The notes: a model not told the origin generated them from the letters alone. Positions 24,078-36,721 are shown, counted from the stretch's first letter. The stretch is DNA of 64,000 nucleotides from Phyllostachys edulis (GCA_036346405.1 CM070548.1:52978279-53042278); one strand, 5' to 3'. Translations and numbers: made by a program.

Positions 24078-24232
24078 GTGAGAGATAAGTACATTCCCAG
24101 TGCCAAAGAAGGGGCACAATACTTCTCTCTCACGGTGATTCGCCAACTCAGCTTTTTCTGTTAGCAAACGACCAAGTAGACTTGGTGCAGGATGAGCGAC
24201 CGCTCTAGCTGAGAATGTACTTTCTCTCTCAC
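24078..24232. repeat. Small inverted-repeat element at the MULE centre
   Basis: GTGAGAGATAAGTACATTCCCAG at 24078-24100 is complementary, with one indel and a couple of mismatches, to the sequence at 24209-24232 (CTGAGAATGTACTTTCTCTC and on). The loop is about 108 bp. Size and ends suit a MITE. No clear target duplication is seen. Confidence 0.6.
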
Positions 24233-24235
24233 GCT

Positions 24236-27200
24236 TGTCGGGCTCGGATTACGAGAATCCAAATCCTCTGTGAATCATTGTGCTATTCCTGGATCGAGAG
24301 CTAGCACTTCACGGTACACACATTTGAATCATTCATACTGGCGTAAATGAAATATTAAAATATTACAACCAATCGAGTAACATAGACCACGTCGGGTCGA
24401 GTTTTACAAAAGAGGCCGAAGCGGGCCAAATGGATTACATCACAAAAGAGTGCGTGAACTATAAGCGGAAGCAAAAAGGCGAGGTAGGGCTCATCTCACA
24501 CGAAAGCGATCGGGTAACCCGTGTCTGACGGATATTACCCATGGGTTGGATAATATCGGTTATGCTGCGAATACCAACGAAGTCTACTTAGATAGGCGAG
24601 ACCTAGACTACGAGACTATACTACTCCTCGTCATAGCCTTGTCCATCATCTTACGGGCCGTCGTAGAAGGCGTAGTCTCCATCGTCTTCATTATCACGAA
24701 GGGTTGGGGAGAAGCGAGAATGAGCACTACTACCGTGCTTTCATGAGCCAACACACAATGCAATTATATACATGCAAGGCTTAACAAGGATGGCTCGGGT
24801 TCTTTTATTTGCGAAAGCAACTTTTCAAATATCATAATTACAAAGTCCTATCACTTAGCATTTTTAACAAATTGCATTTTTATAAAGAGAGCATGTGCAA
24901 TAATTATTTTAGTAGAGAATCCATCCGTCGGAAACTCTACCAATGCATCCTTTTAATTGGAGCGGCCTCCAATAACCACAACCACTGAGCTCGACGACTC
25001 AGGCAAAATCCAAAACAGGGCTAGGTGAGCCCTTCCACCATTTTCCATTCCACCCACAAAGTTGTTTTGAAATAGAACTAACTCAAGTTATGATTCCCAT
25101 GTCCGTATTTGACCGTGAGGCACTTTGTTTAAACAGCTTTTAGACTCTGCAGAGGTTGCACACTTTACCCACAAGAGATAGTCTACCGTTACCCCACATG
25201 ATTCCGTAGTCATGTAGTTGGGCGGCAAATCACAATAACCTTTCTAGCTATCTCGCCCTTTCCGTCAATCCACCCATACGGGAGTTCGCCCATATGTTGT
25301 GCGGGATGTTCACCACAACGACTAAGCCTTGGTGCCCCGCCACAACGTCTAGCTTGCACTGTAACTTCACCTTTTGGTGTCCTTCCAAGCCGGAGTGTCT
25401 CCGACTTATGCGTTCTTCGTTTCTCCTCGGTGAGATGACTTCCAAGGTTTAATAACTTTACTAAGCCAAGTTGCACTTTGCGAGACTTGTGGTTGTACTT
25501 TGTTTAACACGGGAGGTCGTGACAAGATTAAGTCCTTAGGGTTATCGGGCGGTTCATTCCACAAGCCAACCAACCATGTGCTCCTCGAGCACCCACCACC
25601 TCACCATCCGCCTGCACAAAGCTAGCATTAGGGTTTTGAGGAGAAACCAATTTATTTTCACAATCCTTTAGCCAATGGACCACGGTGACTACCCCAAAAC
25701 ATTTTATGTTTAAGGAAATGATGATTGGGATATTGTAATATCCCTAAGACTTAAGCAAGACTAGCATGTCGCAAGTACAACCTATAACTAGTATTACCAT
25801 ATAGTTACTAGGGTGACAAAGAATTAATGGATTCAAGTTATCAAGGATGGCATAATAATTATTTAAACTTCAAATGGGCATTTAACTACCTTAAGCTTTA
25901 ACATACATTTGATTAAGAATTAAAGCATGCATTTTGCTAATTTAAAAGAACATAATTTGCATAAAATGTAGGGGCAATATGATCAAAGTATTGACTCGCC
26001 TTGGTTAAAGGCTAGGGATCTTGATCTTGATCGACTTATGGTCGTGGCGTCTTCAAATCCTAATCGGCGTCAATCTGGGAAAAAGACACAACGGCAAAGA
26101 GAGCAAATAAATAAATAAGGAACAACAAATAAACTCCAAATTAATCAAGTCCTATGCCATTATCAAGATCTTGATTTAACAAATTTTAGAAATTTACTTC
26201 ATAATTTTTGAGTTAAAATGGACAAGATATGAATTATCAAAGATTAAAGGAATTAAAAGAGAGAAATAAAAGCGTGGTCTACAACACAGTCTGCGGTGGA
26301 CCGGCTTATCTTGTGAGGCGGTTGGTCCACGGGAATAGTGGTCTTGGGCCCACAAGGAAGGGAGAGGAGTGGCTAAGTCCAAATGACAGTGGGGCCCGCA
26401 TCAAATTAAATCCCAAATCACAACCAATTCCCATTTAATCCCCAATTTGGTCTTTACCCAATCCATTGCTTGCTATTCCTTGGCTTCAGAGAAGAACAGG
26501 GAGGCAGGGAGGCGTCTGGCTTGGCGTGAGGCGCAGCAAGCAGGCGGGCGGGCGTGTGGGCGGTAGGTGGGCGCTGGTCGCCGGAGGTGGTACATAAGGG
26601 CGGCGGGGCAGGAAGGGTAGGGAGGCCTTGGGCGAGCTCGGATGGCGGTGGCTTGGGCACTGGCTGGCACTGGCGGCGGAGAATGGCCGTGGCCTGCAGA
26701 CCGGCGTCATGTGAGCGAGGCCGGTGGGTGGTGGGCGGCTTCAGAAGCGAATGAGCGGGCGGGCGACGACGCCACGGCGGAGGAAGAGGAGGCGCGGCGG
26801 GCTCACCTCGGCGACGGGACGGGCGAAGGAGGTGGGGTTGGGATCCGGTGTCGGGATGCCGTGACGCGGTGATTGGGCGGTGCGCTCGAACGGGCGGCGA
26901 GGAGGAGCGGCGGCCGAGAGAGGCGGCTATGGCTCTGCTTCGAAACTTCCGGAGCTCGGCGGCGTGGAGCTCAGCGAGGAGGAGCTTTATAGGAGCCATG
27001 GCGCGGGAGGAGGAGGGGCCGGTCCGGAGCATTGCATGTGGCGGCGTCGTCGTCTGTGGGCGACGTCTTGTGTAAGGCAGTCTTGGAAGAGCTTGTGTGG
27101 CGCTGACAGAGCGGCAACAAGACGGGTTGGTGCGGCGATGTGACGAGGCGAGCACGCGGGAGCAGTGGGCTGCTGCTGCTGCTGCTGCTGGTAGCGTGGC

Positions 27201-27305
27201 GCGAGTCTCCATGGCGGCGCCATCAGAGCGACGCGTCGAGTGCGTCTGGGGAAGGAGGAGGGAGAAAGGAGGGGGCACGGAGGTATGCCAAGAACGGTCG
27301 TTACA
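24236..27305 (-). mobile_element. Gypsy 3' LTR (left in the window)
   Basis: TGTCGGGCTCGG at 24236 to ..GGTCGTTACA at 27305; the - strand starts TGTAACGACC and ends CCCGACA, so TG..CA ends are kept. A CTATAAAG TATA-type box is on the - strand near 26985. The GC-rich 26.5-27.3 kb part creates long but meaningless open frames. The partner LTR is at 33281-36345. Confidence 0.88.
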
Positions 27306-27537
27306 AATCCTACCCACCTTAAGCGGAATCTCGACCTCGAGATTCGGCCGCCCGCCATGACGAGGCAGGTAGTCTTGTTTGATTGATCTTGGCGTTCCCG
27401 GTGGCTTCCTTGGCCGAGTGGTGACTCCATGGACCTTGCAAAGGCGGAAGACTTGGCGTCTTGTTAAGCTTCTCGATGGCGTCGAGGATCTTGATCGGTG
27501 CTCTGGATAGGTTAGATCTTCTTTGAAGGCGATGGCT

Positions 27538-30413
27538 TCACGCGGCGCTCGCTCTTGGTACTCGAGACACTTCTTGAGTGGGAGGCGTGAAACACGTTGT
27601 GAACCTCGACAGATGTTCGGTAGCTCTAGCCGATAGGCTACTTCCCACGCTTAGCGTAATCGGGAACGGTCCTATATATACGAGGCGAGCTTGCCCTTTA
27701 CTTTGAATCTTGAGTTCCACGAAGTGGGATACCTTGAGGTATCTGGCGTCTCCAACTTCAAAAGTTAATTTCCTTGACGGTTGTCGGCATAACTCTTTGT
27801 CTTGACCGAAAGCGGCTTGAAGGCGATCTCGATTAGTCGAACTTTCTCTTGACTTGCTTGAGGGTATCGGTCCAAATATATATCCTTCACCGATTCGACC
27901 AATGTAGAGGGTTCTCGCATTTTCTCCCATAAAGTGCTTCAAATGGGGACATTTTCAAACTCGATTGGTAAATTGTTATTGTATGCAAACTTCGGCATCT
28001 GGCAGACATTTCTCGATCTCATGTAAATTCCAAAGCACAAGCTCAAGCATGTCTTCCAAAATCTGGTTTGTCCTTTCTCGTCGACCATCGATTGCGGGTG
28101 ATATGTTTGTCTTTGAAATCAAGGTGTGTTCCAAGGGCATCATGCAAACTAGCCCAAAAATGTGAGGTGAATTGAGATCCTCGATCAGAGACTATCCTCT
28201 TGGGTACTCCATGTAAACACAATCTGAGCCATGTATAGCTCGGCTAACTTGTCTCCCTTGTAGGTTGTCTTTACTAGGATGAAATGGGCTACTTTGGTCA
28301 GTCTATCAACTATAACCCATACTGAGTCACATCCGGACTTGGTTCGGGGTAGACCGATAATGAAATCCATTCAATTTCTTCCCATTTCCATCGGGAATTT
28401 GCGAGGGTTGAAGCAATCCTGGCGCTTCGATGTTCGGCTTTGATTCGTTGACATACATCACAACAGCTACATACTCGGCGATATCTCTTTTCATGCGTGG
28501 CCACCAATACAACATCTTCATGTCTTGATACATCTTTGTCTTGCTGGATGTAGGGTATATCTTCGAGTGTGGGCTTCTTCGAATTAAATCCTTGAGTTCC
28601 TTCGGTGGGGAACAAAGAGGCGTGTCCCATACCATAGAATTCCTTGTTGGTCTTCAATCAACTTGGGGCTTTTCCTTTAGCCATGAGGCGCTTGAATCTT
28701 TGGACTCCGGATGTTCCTTTTGAGCGATCTTGATTTGCTCTTCCAAGGTTGGATGTGCTTCCATGGCGTCTGGGTTACCTTGCTCTATCAAACAAAGGTT
28801 GAGGGCTTCGAATTCCTTATAGAGCTCAGGTTGGTGTTCTTGAATCATAACATTTTTGCAGTATGACTTGCGGCTTAATGCATCGGCAACTACATTAGCC
28901 TTTAGGGATGATAATGGACATCAAGTTGTAATCTTTATCAACTCTAACCATCTTCTTTGCGAAGGTTGAGATCGATTAGTGAAGATGTACTTGAGACTCT
29001 TGTGGTCCGTGTAAATATTACAATGATTTCCAATCAAATAATGCCGCCAAATCTTGAGGGCGTGCACTACTGCTGCTAACTCCAGGTCATGAGTTGGATA
29101 GTTGTCTTCATGAGGGCGAAGTTGTCTGGATGCATAAGCTACAACTTTTCCTCCTTGCATAAGCACACATCCTAAACCTTGGCGTGATGCATCGCAATAG
29201 ACTTCAAAGTCTTGATGAATATCTGGCAGGGTCAATCTACCGTGCGAAGTTAATTTCTTCTTCAATTCCGAAACTTTTCTCACAAGCCTCAGTCCATTCA
29301 TACTTCTTTTCCTTTTTAAGCAAATGGGTCATTGGTTTGGAGAGCTTTGAGAATCCTTCTATGAAGCGTCTGTAGTATCCGGCTAAACCGAGAAAACTAC
29401 GAACTTCTGTTACCGATGTGGGCTGTTTCCAATCCATCACGGCTTCTACCTTGGCCGGATCAACTGCTATTCCTCCTGCGGATACAATATGTCCGAGGAA
29501 ACTGATTTCCTGAAGCCAAAACTCACATTTACTGTACTTGGCATAGAGCTCATGCTCTTTAAGCTTTTCCAGGACCAATTGTAGGTGTTCCGCATGCTCT
29601 TTCTTAGTCTTGGAATAGATCAAGATGTCGTCTATGAACACGACTACAAACTTGTCCAGGTATTCCATAAATACCTTGTTCATCAGATTCATGAAGTAGG
29701 CTGGGGCATTGGTCAAGCCAAATGACATGACTATGAACTCAAACAAGCCATACCGGGTGGTAAAGGCTGTCTTAGGAATATCCTCATTCCTGATCTTGAG
29801 CTGGTGGTATCCTGATCGTAGGTCTATCTTGGAGAAAACTGAAGCTCCTGTCAACTGATCGAACAGGTCATCAATGCGGGGCAAGGGATACTTGTTCTTG
29901 ATGGTCACTTCGTTGAGGGCTCTGTAATCCACACACAATCTGGCAGAACCATCTTTCTTCTTCACAAAGAGAATGGCGAACCCCGGGAGAGGAACTAGGT
30001 CTAATGAATCCTTTCTCTTGCAAGTCTTCGAGTTGTGTCTTTAACTCTTCAAGTTCGTCAGCGGCCATCCTATATGGTCTCTTGGCAATTGGGGCTGTTC
30101 CTGGCTTCAAGTTGATTACAAACTCGATATCTCTATCGGGGGCATGCCAGCAATTCTTCCGGGAAGACTTCGGGTAAGCTTGGACTCTGTGCGCCGTCTC
30201 TAGGGACATCTCTGCAAGATGGTGGATTGTTCGAACCAAAGGAGAGGAACGATCCACACTAATCCTATTGTGGTTCGGGGTCTTTGGCAAGTACCACTTT
30301 CTGTTGGCGCAATCTATTAGTCCATGATCTGTGACCAACCAATCCATCCCTAGGATGATATCCAATGTTTGAGATTCTAGCACAAGAAGGAGGCTAGGAA
30401 TCGAGTCTTCCAA
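27538..30413 (-). pseudogene. Gypsy pol: protease, reverse transcriptase, RNase H, integrase
   Basis: Blocks in - strand order: protease end and linker (30413 on, LDIILGMDWL near 30360), reverse transcriptase (29965-29237, with LCVDYRALNEVTIKNKYPLP, the palm motif IDLRSGYHQL and catalytic FIDDILIYS near residue 110), RNase H (29301-28921, FEVYCDASRQGLGCVL and YTDHKSLKYIF), integrase zinc-binding and core parts (about 28660-28190, MKMLYWWPRMKRDIA, IIGLPRTKSGCDSVWVIVDR), and the integrase C-terminal region (27942-27538). No chromodomain is recognisable. Frames change at least four times, so no full polyprotein can be made. Confidence 0.9.
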
Positions 30414-30580
30414 AGCAATCTCTACTCAGGACTAAGCGAGGTAGCATATAGGGGTCCCGGGTGAACTAAGTACCACGGGTTTCTTTAACTTATAGGTCGG
30501 CAACTTAAGCCTTTCAACAAACTTTCTTGAAACAAAAGAGTGCGAAGCTCCGAATCAAACAAAACTTGTGTGGTCTTGAA

Positions 30581-31869
30581 TTAACAGAGAACGTGCCCAT
30601 TAGCACTCTGCGGCATCTTGTGCCTCCTCGTGATGACATGATTCACACGGCCACGACTTTGCGATGGGGTAGACCTCGAAGCTTGAGAAGTCTGGTGGCT
30701 CTTCTTGGAGCCGAGGTTCGACCTTGAATTGCAGCTGACTCGGGGTTGTTCTTTGGGGGGGGTTGTCTGCGATGAGGGCACCTTGATTGGCAAAGTGTCC
30801 TTTTTCTCCATAAAGCAAAATAGTGGAGATTGGCTGCGGGGTTGACTGTGGCAGGTGTCCATGAGGGCGAGAGTCGAATCCACTTCCTTGGGGCCTTGGG
30901 GATGAACTTTTTCGAGGTGTGGCGCAGAAGATTTAAAGGAAGAACCGCCTGAAAGGTTGACTTCAGGAAAAGTTGCCTTGTGATTTTCGGAAGGCATCTT
31001 CCTCTTGCGGCTAGTTTCCGCTAACTTATTCTCATTTTCCAGCAGTAGGGCCTTGTTGATCAACTGATGGAAGTTGGCATAGTCATGGAGGATAAGCTTT
31101 CCACGCATGTCACTACGCATACCTTCCACAAAGCGGTCTATCTTTTCTTCCTCATCAGCTACGTCATTGGGGGCGTAGCGGGCAAGCTGGGTAAACTTAG
31201 TGACATACTCGTTGACCGTCATATGTCCTTGTTTAAGAGTTCTGAACTCGTTCTTCTTCAGTCTCATGGTACCGGCAGCACAAAATTGGTTCTGAAGGCG
31301 GTTTGAATTCTGACCAAGGAATCGGCTGCCAAGCTGGTTCATTTTCAACGAGAGGTGTTTCAACAACTTCTTCTTCCACGGCTTGTGGCAAGGGGTCAGC
31401 CGGTTCTCCATTCGTGGATCCTACTACTACAGTTACATTGTTGCATCTTCTTCTTCATCTTCGGTCCTTCATCACTTCTAGCGAGAAGGTAATTCTCCCA
31501 CCATGTGGCGGCACCTTTCGGTGGTGGGTAGCAAAGTCCACCTTATCCGCGTCGAACAGCGGGCAAGTCGAAGCTTCTTTCAAAGTGTCCCTGAGCCAAT
31601 CTTGACTTCAAGAGGTTCATTAGTTGCTTCAAATGTGAGAGGTCTTGTTCTTAGGAAGTCGGCGAGTTTGGAGTGGCGGCAGAGTCTGAATGTTGATTGT
31701 TGAGCAAAGCACGGAGAATCTGAGTCATTGCAGCATTACTTGTGCCATGGTCGGGTGAGTGGTGGTGGGGAGGTAGCTCTTGTCCTTGTCCACGACCACG
31801 GCCACGACCACGGCCTCGACCGATTGCAAAGGCTCCATGGGTCGGGGCGGAGGCTCTTCTTGGTGGCAT
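30581..31869 (-). pseudogene. Gypsy gag (capsid-nucleocapsid)
   Basis: The start is taken at 31869 (MPPRRASAP), followed by a Gly-Arg repeat (GRGRGRGRGRGQGQ near 31800). After a frame change, a retrotransposon gag core is read at about 31260-31040 (FRTLKQGHMTVNEYVTKFTQ and ADEEEKIDRFVEGM). Near 30800 a decayed zinc knuckle (GEKGHFANQ) remains, with its flanking cysteines lost. Gag coats the element RNA in the particle. The frames are broken, so this copy is dead. Confidence 0.82.
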
Positions 31870-32162
31870 CCTGAGGAAAAAGCGAGGTTTAGAACTAGCG
31901 AGAACCAGGAGGGGTATATGAGGGTTCACTAGCCCTCTAAGGCACACTGGAAGAACAAAAACCAAGCGAGAAGATCAAATAAGTACAATACAAAGCCTAG
32001 AATGGCTGCATTATATTATGGGGTTAGGTGTTACATGACTAACAAACAAAGCTTATATGCTAAGCTAAGTCATGACACAGGATACATGCATCTTGTCTAC
32101 AAAAGAAAAAACAAAAAGTGCTTGCAACCCAAAATACTGCCTAGCAAGCACTACCGGCTAAC

Positions 32163-33079
32163 CTAGACCATCCTAACTACTCCAACGGGGACTCGGGCGG
32201 AGGCGGCTCGATTGGCTCGGCGAGCAGAATGACTCGCCGGCGCGGCGGAGAACGGCTGGGCTGCCCACGCCAACGCCGAAGGTCGTCGAAGGCGATCAGG
32301 CGTCGACGCTCTTCTGCCTTGATCATCCGGTGCGAAGCTCCTGGGCGAAGAGGTTGGTTGCGCGTCCCGCTGCTGGAAGGGAAGGCCGGGGGAGGAACCG
32401 GAGCTGGAGTCGGGGCTGGAGCTGGAGCTGGAGTTGGAGCCGAAGTGGCGCTCGCAAGGGCGGCGGTGAGGCGTGCCACCTCTGCGAGTGCGGCATCTCT
32501 CTCCGTAGTGACGGTGTCTCTCTCCCATCTGGCAGCAAAGAGGGCTTCATCACTTCGGTCGGTTGGCGCGAGGGTGTCGGAGTGAGCTGCCGCCCGGGCG
32601 AGAAGCGCCCGAGTGGCGGACCTCGTCAGCGAAGGAGTGGATGCTGTAAACCATCGCCTGGGTCAGCTGCACCTGGTGGGTCAGGCGGGGCTCGTTGTCG
32701 ATGGCGACAAAGGACTCCGGGAAGCGCTGTCCGTCGGGGAGGTACGGAAAGAAGGAGAATGGTGACCAGCGGCAGAGGTCCTCGTGTATCCAGCCTGGCG
32801 GGTGATGGCGACACGGCTGCGTCTGGATGGCGTCGGGATCTTTGACGACGAGGGCCTCGGCTGGAAGGTGTGAGCTACGAACTCGCCGGATCCTAGGATA
32901 GAGGAAGACCTCCATCTCCCGGGACTCGTGAGCCATGACCCTCGTCCTTGACCTCTGTAGATCGGAGGGTGGATGAAACCAAGTTCCACCATTAGGTGGC
33001 GAAGGAGCTCGGCGAATCCGCCGTCATGCTCTCCATGTGAGCTATGGTCCCATGGGCGGCGAAATGGAGAAGAAGCCAT
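32163..33079 (-). pseudogene. Extra ORF upstream of gag in the gypsy element
   Basis: Begins MASSPFRRPWDHSSHGEHDG at 33079 and contains FAELLRHLMVELGFIHPP. It continues in another frame (32936-32550) with GWIHEDLCRWSPFSFFPYLP and FVAIDNEPRLTHQVQL. It ends in an Ala-Pro repeat (APTPAPAPAPTPAP near 32430) and a charged tail. One or two frameshifts separate the parts. It has no domain I know. ORFs of unknown function upstream of gag are reported in some rice gypsy families; role unknown. Confidence 0.6.
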
Positions 33080-33280
33080 CTACAAATTTTGAAACAAGAG
33101 AAGAGGTTAGTAACACTTAATGAGAATAGAGATGAGTAAGGAACTAGGAATGATGAGTAGAAGCAATAAGTACTCTATATTTTGATAAAAATTTTCTTAG
33201 ATTTTAAAATAAGATCCAAGTCCTTAAGGCAATCGACCAATCTAACTAGGGTCTCTGATCGTATGCTCGATACCCGGCTC

Positions 33281-36200
33281 TGTCGGGCTCGGATTACGAG
33301 AATCCAAATCCTCTGTGAATCATCGTGCTATTCCTAGATCAAGAGCTAGCACTTCACGGTACACATTCTGAATCATTCATACAAGCGTAAACTGAAATAT
33401 TAAAATATTACAACCAAGCGAGTAACATAGACCACGTCGGGTCGAAGTTTACAAAAGGGCCGAAAGGTGCCAAATGGATTACATCACAAAAGAGTAACGT
33501 GAACTATAAGCGGAAGCAAAGGCGAGGTAGGGCTCATCTCACACAGCAAGCGATGGGGTAACCGTGTCTGACGGATATTACCCATGGGTTGGATAATATC
33601 GGTTGTCTGTGAATATATGAGTCTACTTAGACTGGCGAGACCTAGACTACAGACTATACTACTCCTCGTCATAGCCTTGTCCATCATCTTACGGGCCGTC
33701 GAGAAGGCGTAGTCTCCATCGTCTTCATTATCTGAAGGGTTGGGGAGAAGCGAGAATGAGCACTACTACCGTGCTTTCATGAGCCAACACACAATGCAAT
33801 TATATACATGCAAGGCTTAACAAGGATGGCTCGGGTTCTTTTATTTGAAAGCAACTTTTCAAATATCATAATTACAAAGTCCTATCACTTAGCATTTTTA
33901 ACAAATTGCATTTTTATAAAGAGAGCATGTGCAATAATTATTTTAGTAGAGAATCCATCCGGCGGAAACTCTACCAATGCATCCTTTTAATTGGAGCGGC
34001 CTCCAATAACCACAACCACTGAGCTCGACGACTCGGGCAAAATCAAAAGCAGGCTAGGTGAGCCCTTCCACCATTTTCCATTCCACCCACAAAGTTGTTT
34101 TGAAATAGAACTAACTCAAGTTATGATTCCCATGTCCGCCTTTGTAGTAGGCACTACTGTTTAAGCAGATTTTAGACTCTGCAGAGGTTGCACACTTTAC
34201 CCACAAGAGATAGTCTACCCGTTACCCACATGATTCCGTAGTCATGTAGTTGGGCGGCAAATCACAGTAACCTTTCTAGCTATCTCGCCCTTTCCGTCAA
34301 TCCACCCATACGGGGTTACGCCCATATGTTGTGCGGGATGTTCACCACAACGACTAGCGCTTGTTGGCCAAACCTAACGTCTAGCGCAAATGGTAACTTC
34401 ACCTTTTGGTGTCCTTCCAAGCCGGAGTGTCTCGCACTTGTACGTTCTTCGTTTCCCCTCCAGTGAGATGACTTCCAAGGTTTAATAACTTTACTAAGCC
34501 AAGTTGCACTTTGCAGACTTGTGGTTGTACTTTGTTTAACACGGGAGGTCGTGACAAGATTAAGTCCTTAGGGTTATCTGGACGGTTCATTCCACAAGCC
34601 AACCAACCATGTGCTCCCTGAGCACCCATCACCTCACCATCCGCCCAGACAAAGCTAGCATTAGGGTTTTGAGGAGGGAAACCAATTTATTTTCACAATC
34701 CTTTAGCCAATGGACCACCAGTGACTACCCCAAAACATTTTATGTTTAAGGAAATGATGATTGGGATATTGTAATATCCGGTACTTAAACAAGACTAGCA
34801 TGTAAGCAAGTACAACCTATAACTAGTATTACCATATAGTTACTAGGGTGACAAAGAATTAATGGATTCAAGTTATCAAGGATGGCATAATAATTATTTA
34901 AACTTCAAATGGGCATTTAACTACCTTAAGCTTTAACATACATTTGATTAAGAATTAAAGCATGCATTTTGCTAATTTAAAAGAACATAATTTGCATAAA
35001 ATGTAGGGGCAATATGATCAAAGTATTGACTCGCCTTGGTTAAAGGCTAGGGATCTTGATCTTGATCGACTTCTTGGTCATGGCGTCTTCAAATCCTAAT
35101 CGGCGTCAATCTGGGAAAAAGACACAGCGGCAAAGAGAGCAAATAAATAAATAAGGAACAATAAATAAACTCCAAATTAATCAAGTCCTATGCCATTAGC
35201 AAGATCTTGATTTAACAAATTTTAGAAATTTACTTCATAATTTTTGGAGTTAAAATGGACAAGATATGAATTATCAAAGATTAAAGGAATTAAAAAGAGG
35301 AAATAAAGCGTGGTCTACAACACGGCATGCGGTGGACCAGACTTATCTTGCCACAGGGCGGTTGGTCCACAGGAATAGTGGTCTGTGAGGCCCACAAGGA
35401 AGGAGAGGGAGGGCTAAGTCCAAATGACGGTGGGGCCCGTGATCAAATTAAATCCCCAAATCACAACCAATTCCCATTTAATCCCCAATTTGGTCTTTAC
35501 CCAATCCTTGCTTGCTATTCCCTTGGCCAGAGAAGAAGGGGAGGAGGGCGTCGCATGGCGGCGGGCGAGCCAGGCAGACGGTGGCGGCGGGCGTGGCAGT
35601 GGCAGAAGCGCTGGTCGCCGGAGGGTGGCCTAAAGGCGGCAGGCGGAAGGGCGAGGCGCTTCAGGCGGGCTCGGATGGCGGCTTGGTGGCAAATAACCTG
35701 GCGGCCTGGCGTGTGAGGGCGGCGAGCGGCAGAGCCTGGCATCGGGTCAGTGGCGAGGAGGTGGGTGGCGGGCGGCTCTGGCGGAGGAGCGGGCAGCGGC
35801 AGCGCCACGCGGAGGAAGAGGAGGCGCGGCGGGGCTCGCCTCGGCGACGGGACGGCGAAGGAGGTGGGGTTGGGATCCGGTGTCGCGAGGATCGTGATGA
35901 TTGTGAGCGGTGCGCTCACCGGAGCGGCGGCCTTGGCGGCCTTGGCCGAGGAGAGGGCGGCTATGGCTCGATGCAGAAACTTCGGAGCTCGGGCGGCGTG
36001 GAGCTCAAGCGGGAGGAGGAGCTTTATAGGAGCCATGGCGTGGGAGGAGGAGGGGCCGGTCCGGAGCAGTTGCTTGTGGCGGCACGCGTCGCAGGCGGCG
36101 TCTTGTGATGCGGCGCGTCTGGGAGCAACGCTTGGCGCGGCACAGAGAGCGTCAACAAGAGCGGGTTGGTGCGGCGATGTGACGAGGCGAGCACGCAGGG

Positions 36201-36345
36201 AGCGGTGGCTGCGGCTGCTTCTTCTTCTTGCTGCGCGTGGCGTGAGTCTCCATGGCGGCGCTTTATGAAGCGACGTCGAGTGCGTCGGGAAGAAGAAGGG
36301 GAGAAAGGAGGGGGGCTGGAGGTATGCCAAGAACGATCGTTACGG
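33281..36345 (-). mobile_element. Gypsy 5' LTR (right in the window)
   Basis: TGTCGGGCTCGG at 33281 to ..GATCGTTACG near 36343-36345. It matches the other LTR along its length, with long identical runs (for example about 34830-35030 against 25790-25990) broken by clusters of small indels. The terminal TGTAAC on the - strand is damaged (CCGTAAC). On the inner side the - strand continues GAGCCGGGTATCGAGC, possibly a diverged initiator-tRNA primer site. Confidence 0.85.
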
Positions 36346-36721
36346 CTAACTCCAAAGAGCAAGGGCGAGGCGAGATAAGGTGCGACGGTGGAGCTCTGGC
36401 AAAGACGCAAGCACGATGCATTCCTGTGCTCGAAGAACCCGTTTTTGTCAGCGCGAGGTGACAGAGACGATAAATATGGCTAGAACGAGGTAGTGATGAG
36501 TCCACTGGGCTCGTAGGGAACGAAGTCACCGGCATCGCATCCGATGAATCTCGCTTTAACGCAAGTTCAAGGAACTAAGTGACACGACCTCACAAATTTA
36601 GGGGGCTAAAAAAGTAAAAGGCAAGTTCGGGGATAAGGAATCTGAGAAAGTAAAATACAATTTTAGAAAGCTATAATCTTACAAATTCATGTACCAACAG
36701 TGCAATTTTATCTTATATTAT

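Larger units (their letters stand above)
24236..36345 (-). mobile_element. Ty3/gypsy retrotransposon, complete layout but decayed
   Basis: Two LTRs of about 3.07 kb flank, in - strand order, an extra 5' ORF (33079-32163), gag (31869-30581), protease-reverse transcriptase-RNase H (30413-28921) and integrase (about 28850-27538). Integrase after RNase H fixes it as Ty3/gypsy. A purine-rich GGTGGGTAGGATT (- strand) lies just before the 3' LTR at 27306-27318. Long LTRs and an ORF upstream of gag recall rice RIRE3/RIRE8-type elements (inference). The 5-bp target duplication is not clean: ACGCT is at the left flank and ACGGCT at the right. Many frameshifts; not functional. Confidence 0.9.
23738..36712. 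mobile_element. Foldback Mutator-like element (MULE) with nested gypsy
   Basis: The outer ends are GAGAAAATTGCGCTG at 23738 and the complement of GATAAAATTGCACTG ending at 36712. They are flanked by a perfect 9-bp duplication TTATATTAT (23729-23737 and 36713-36721), the MULE signature. The arms stay complementary inward for about 340-370 bases: 23738-24079 against 36342-36712, with shared landmarks TTCATCGGATGCGATGC and its complement. The unit was therefore almost a full foldback. A small hairpin (24078-24232) and a 12.1 kb gypsy retrotransposon (24236-36345) sit at its centre. No transposase is present, so it is non-autonomous. Confidence 0.9.

Noticed and set aside
26454..27317. 287-codon Arg/Pro/Ala-rich open frame
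   Set aside because: It lies inside the GC-rich part of a gypsy LTR, has no domain, and its counterpart in the other LTR (35515-36330) is different in detail.
24231..36350. ACGCT as a clean 5-bp duplication of the gypsy element
   Set aside because: The right flank reads ACGGCT and the LTR end there is damaged, so the match is suggestive only.
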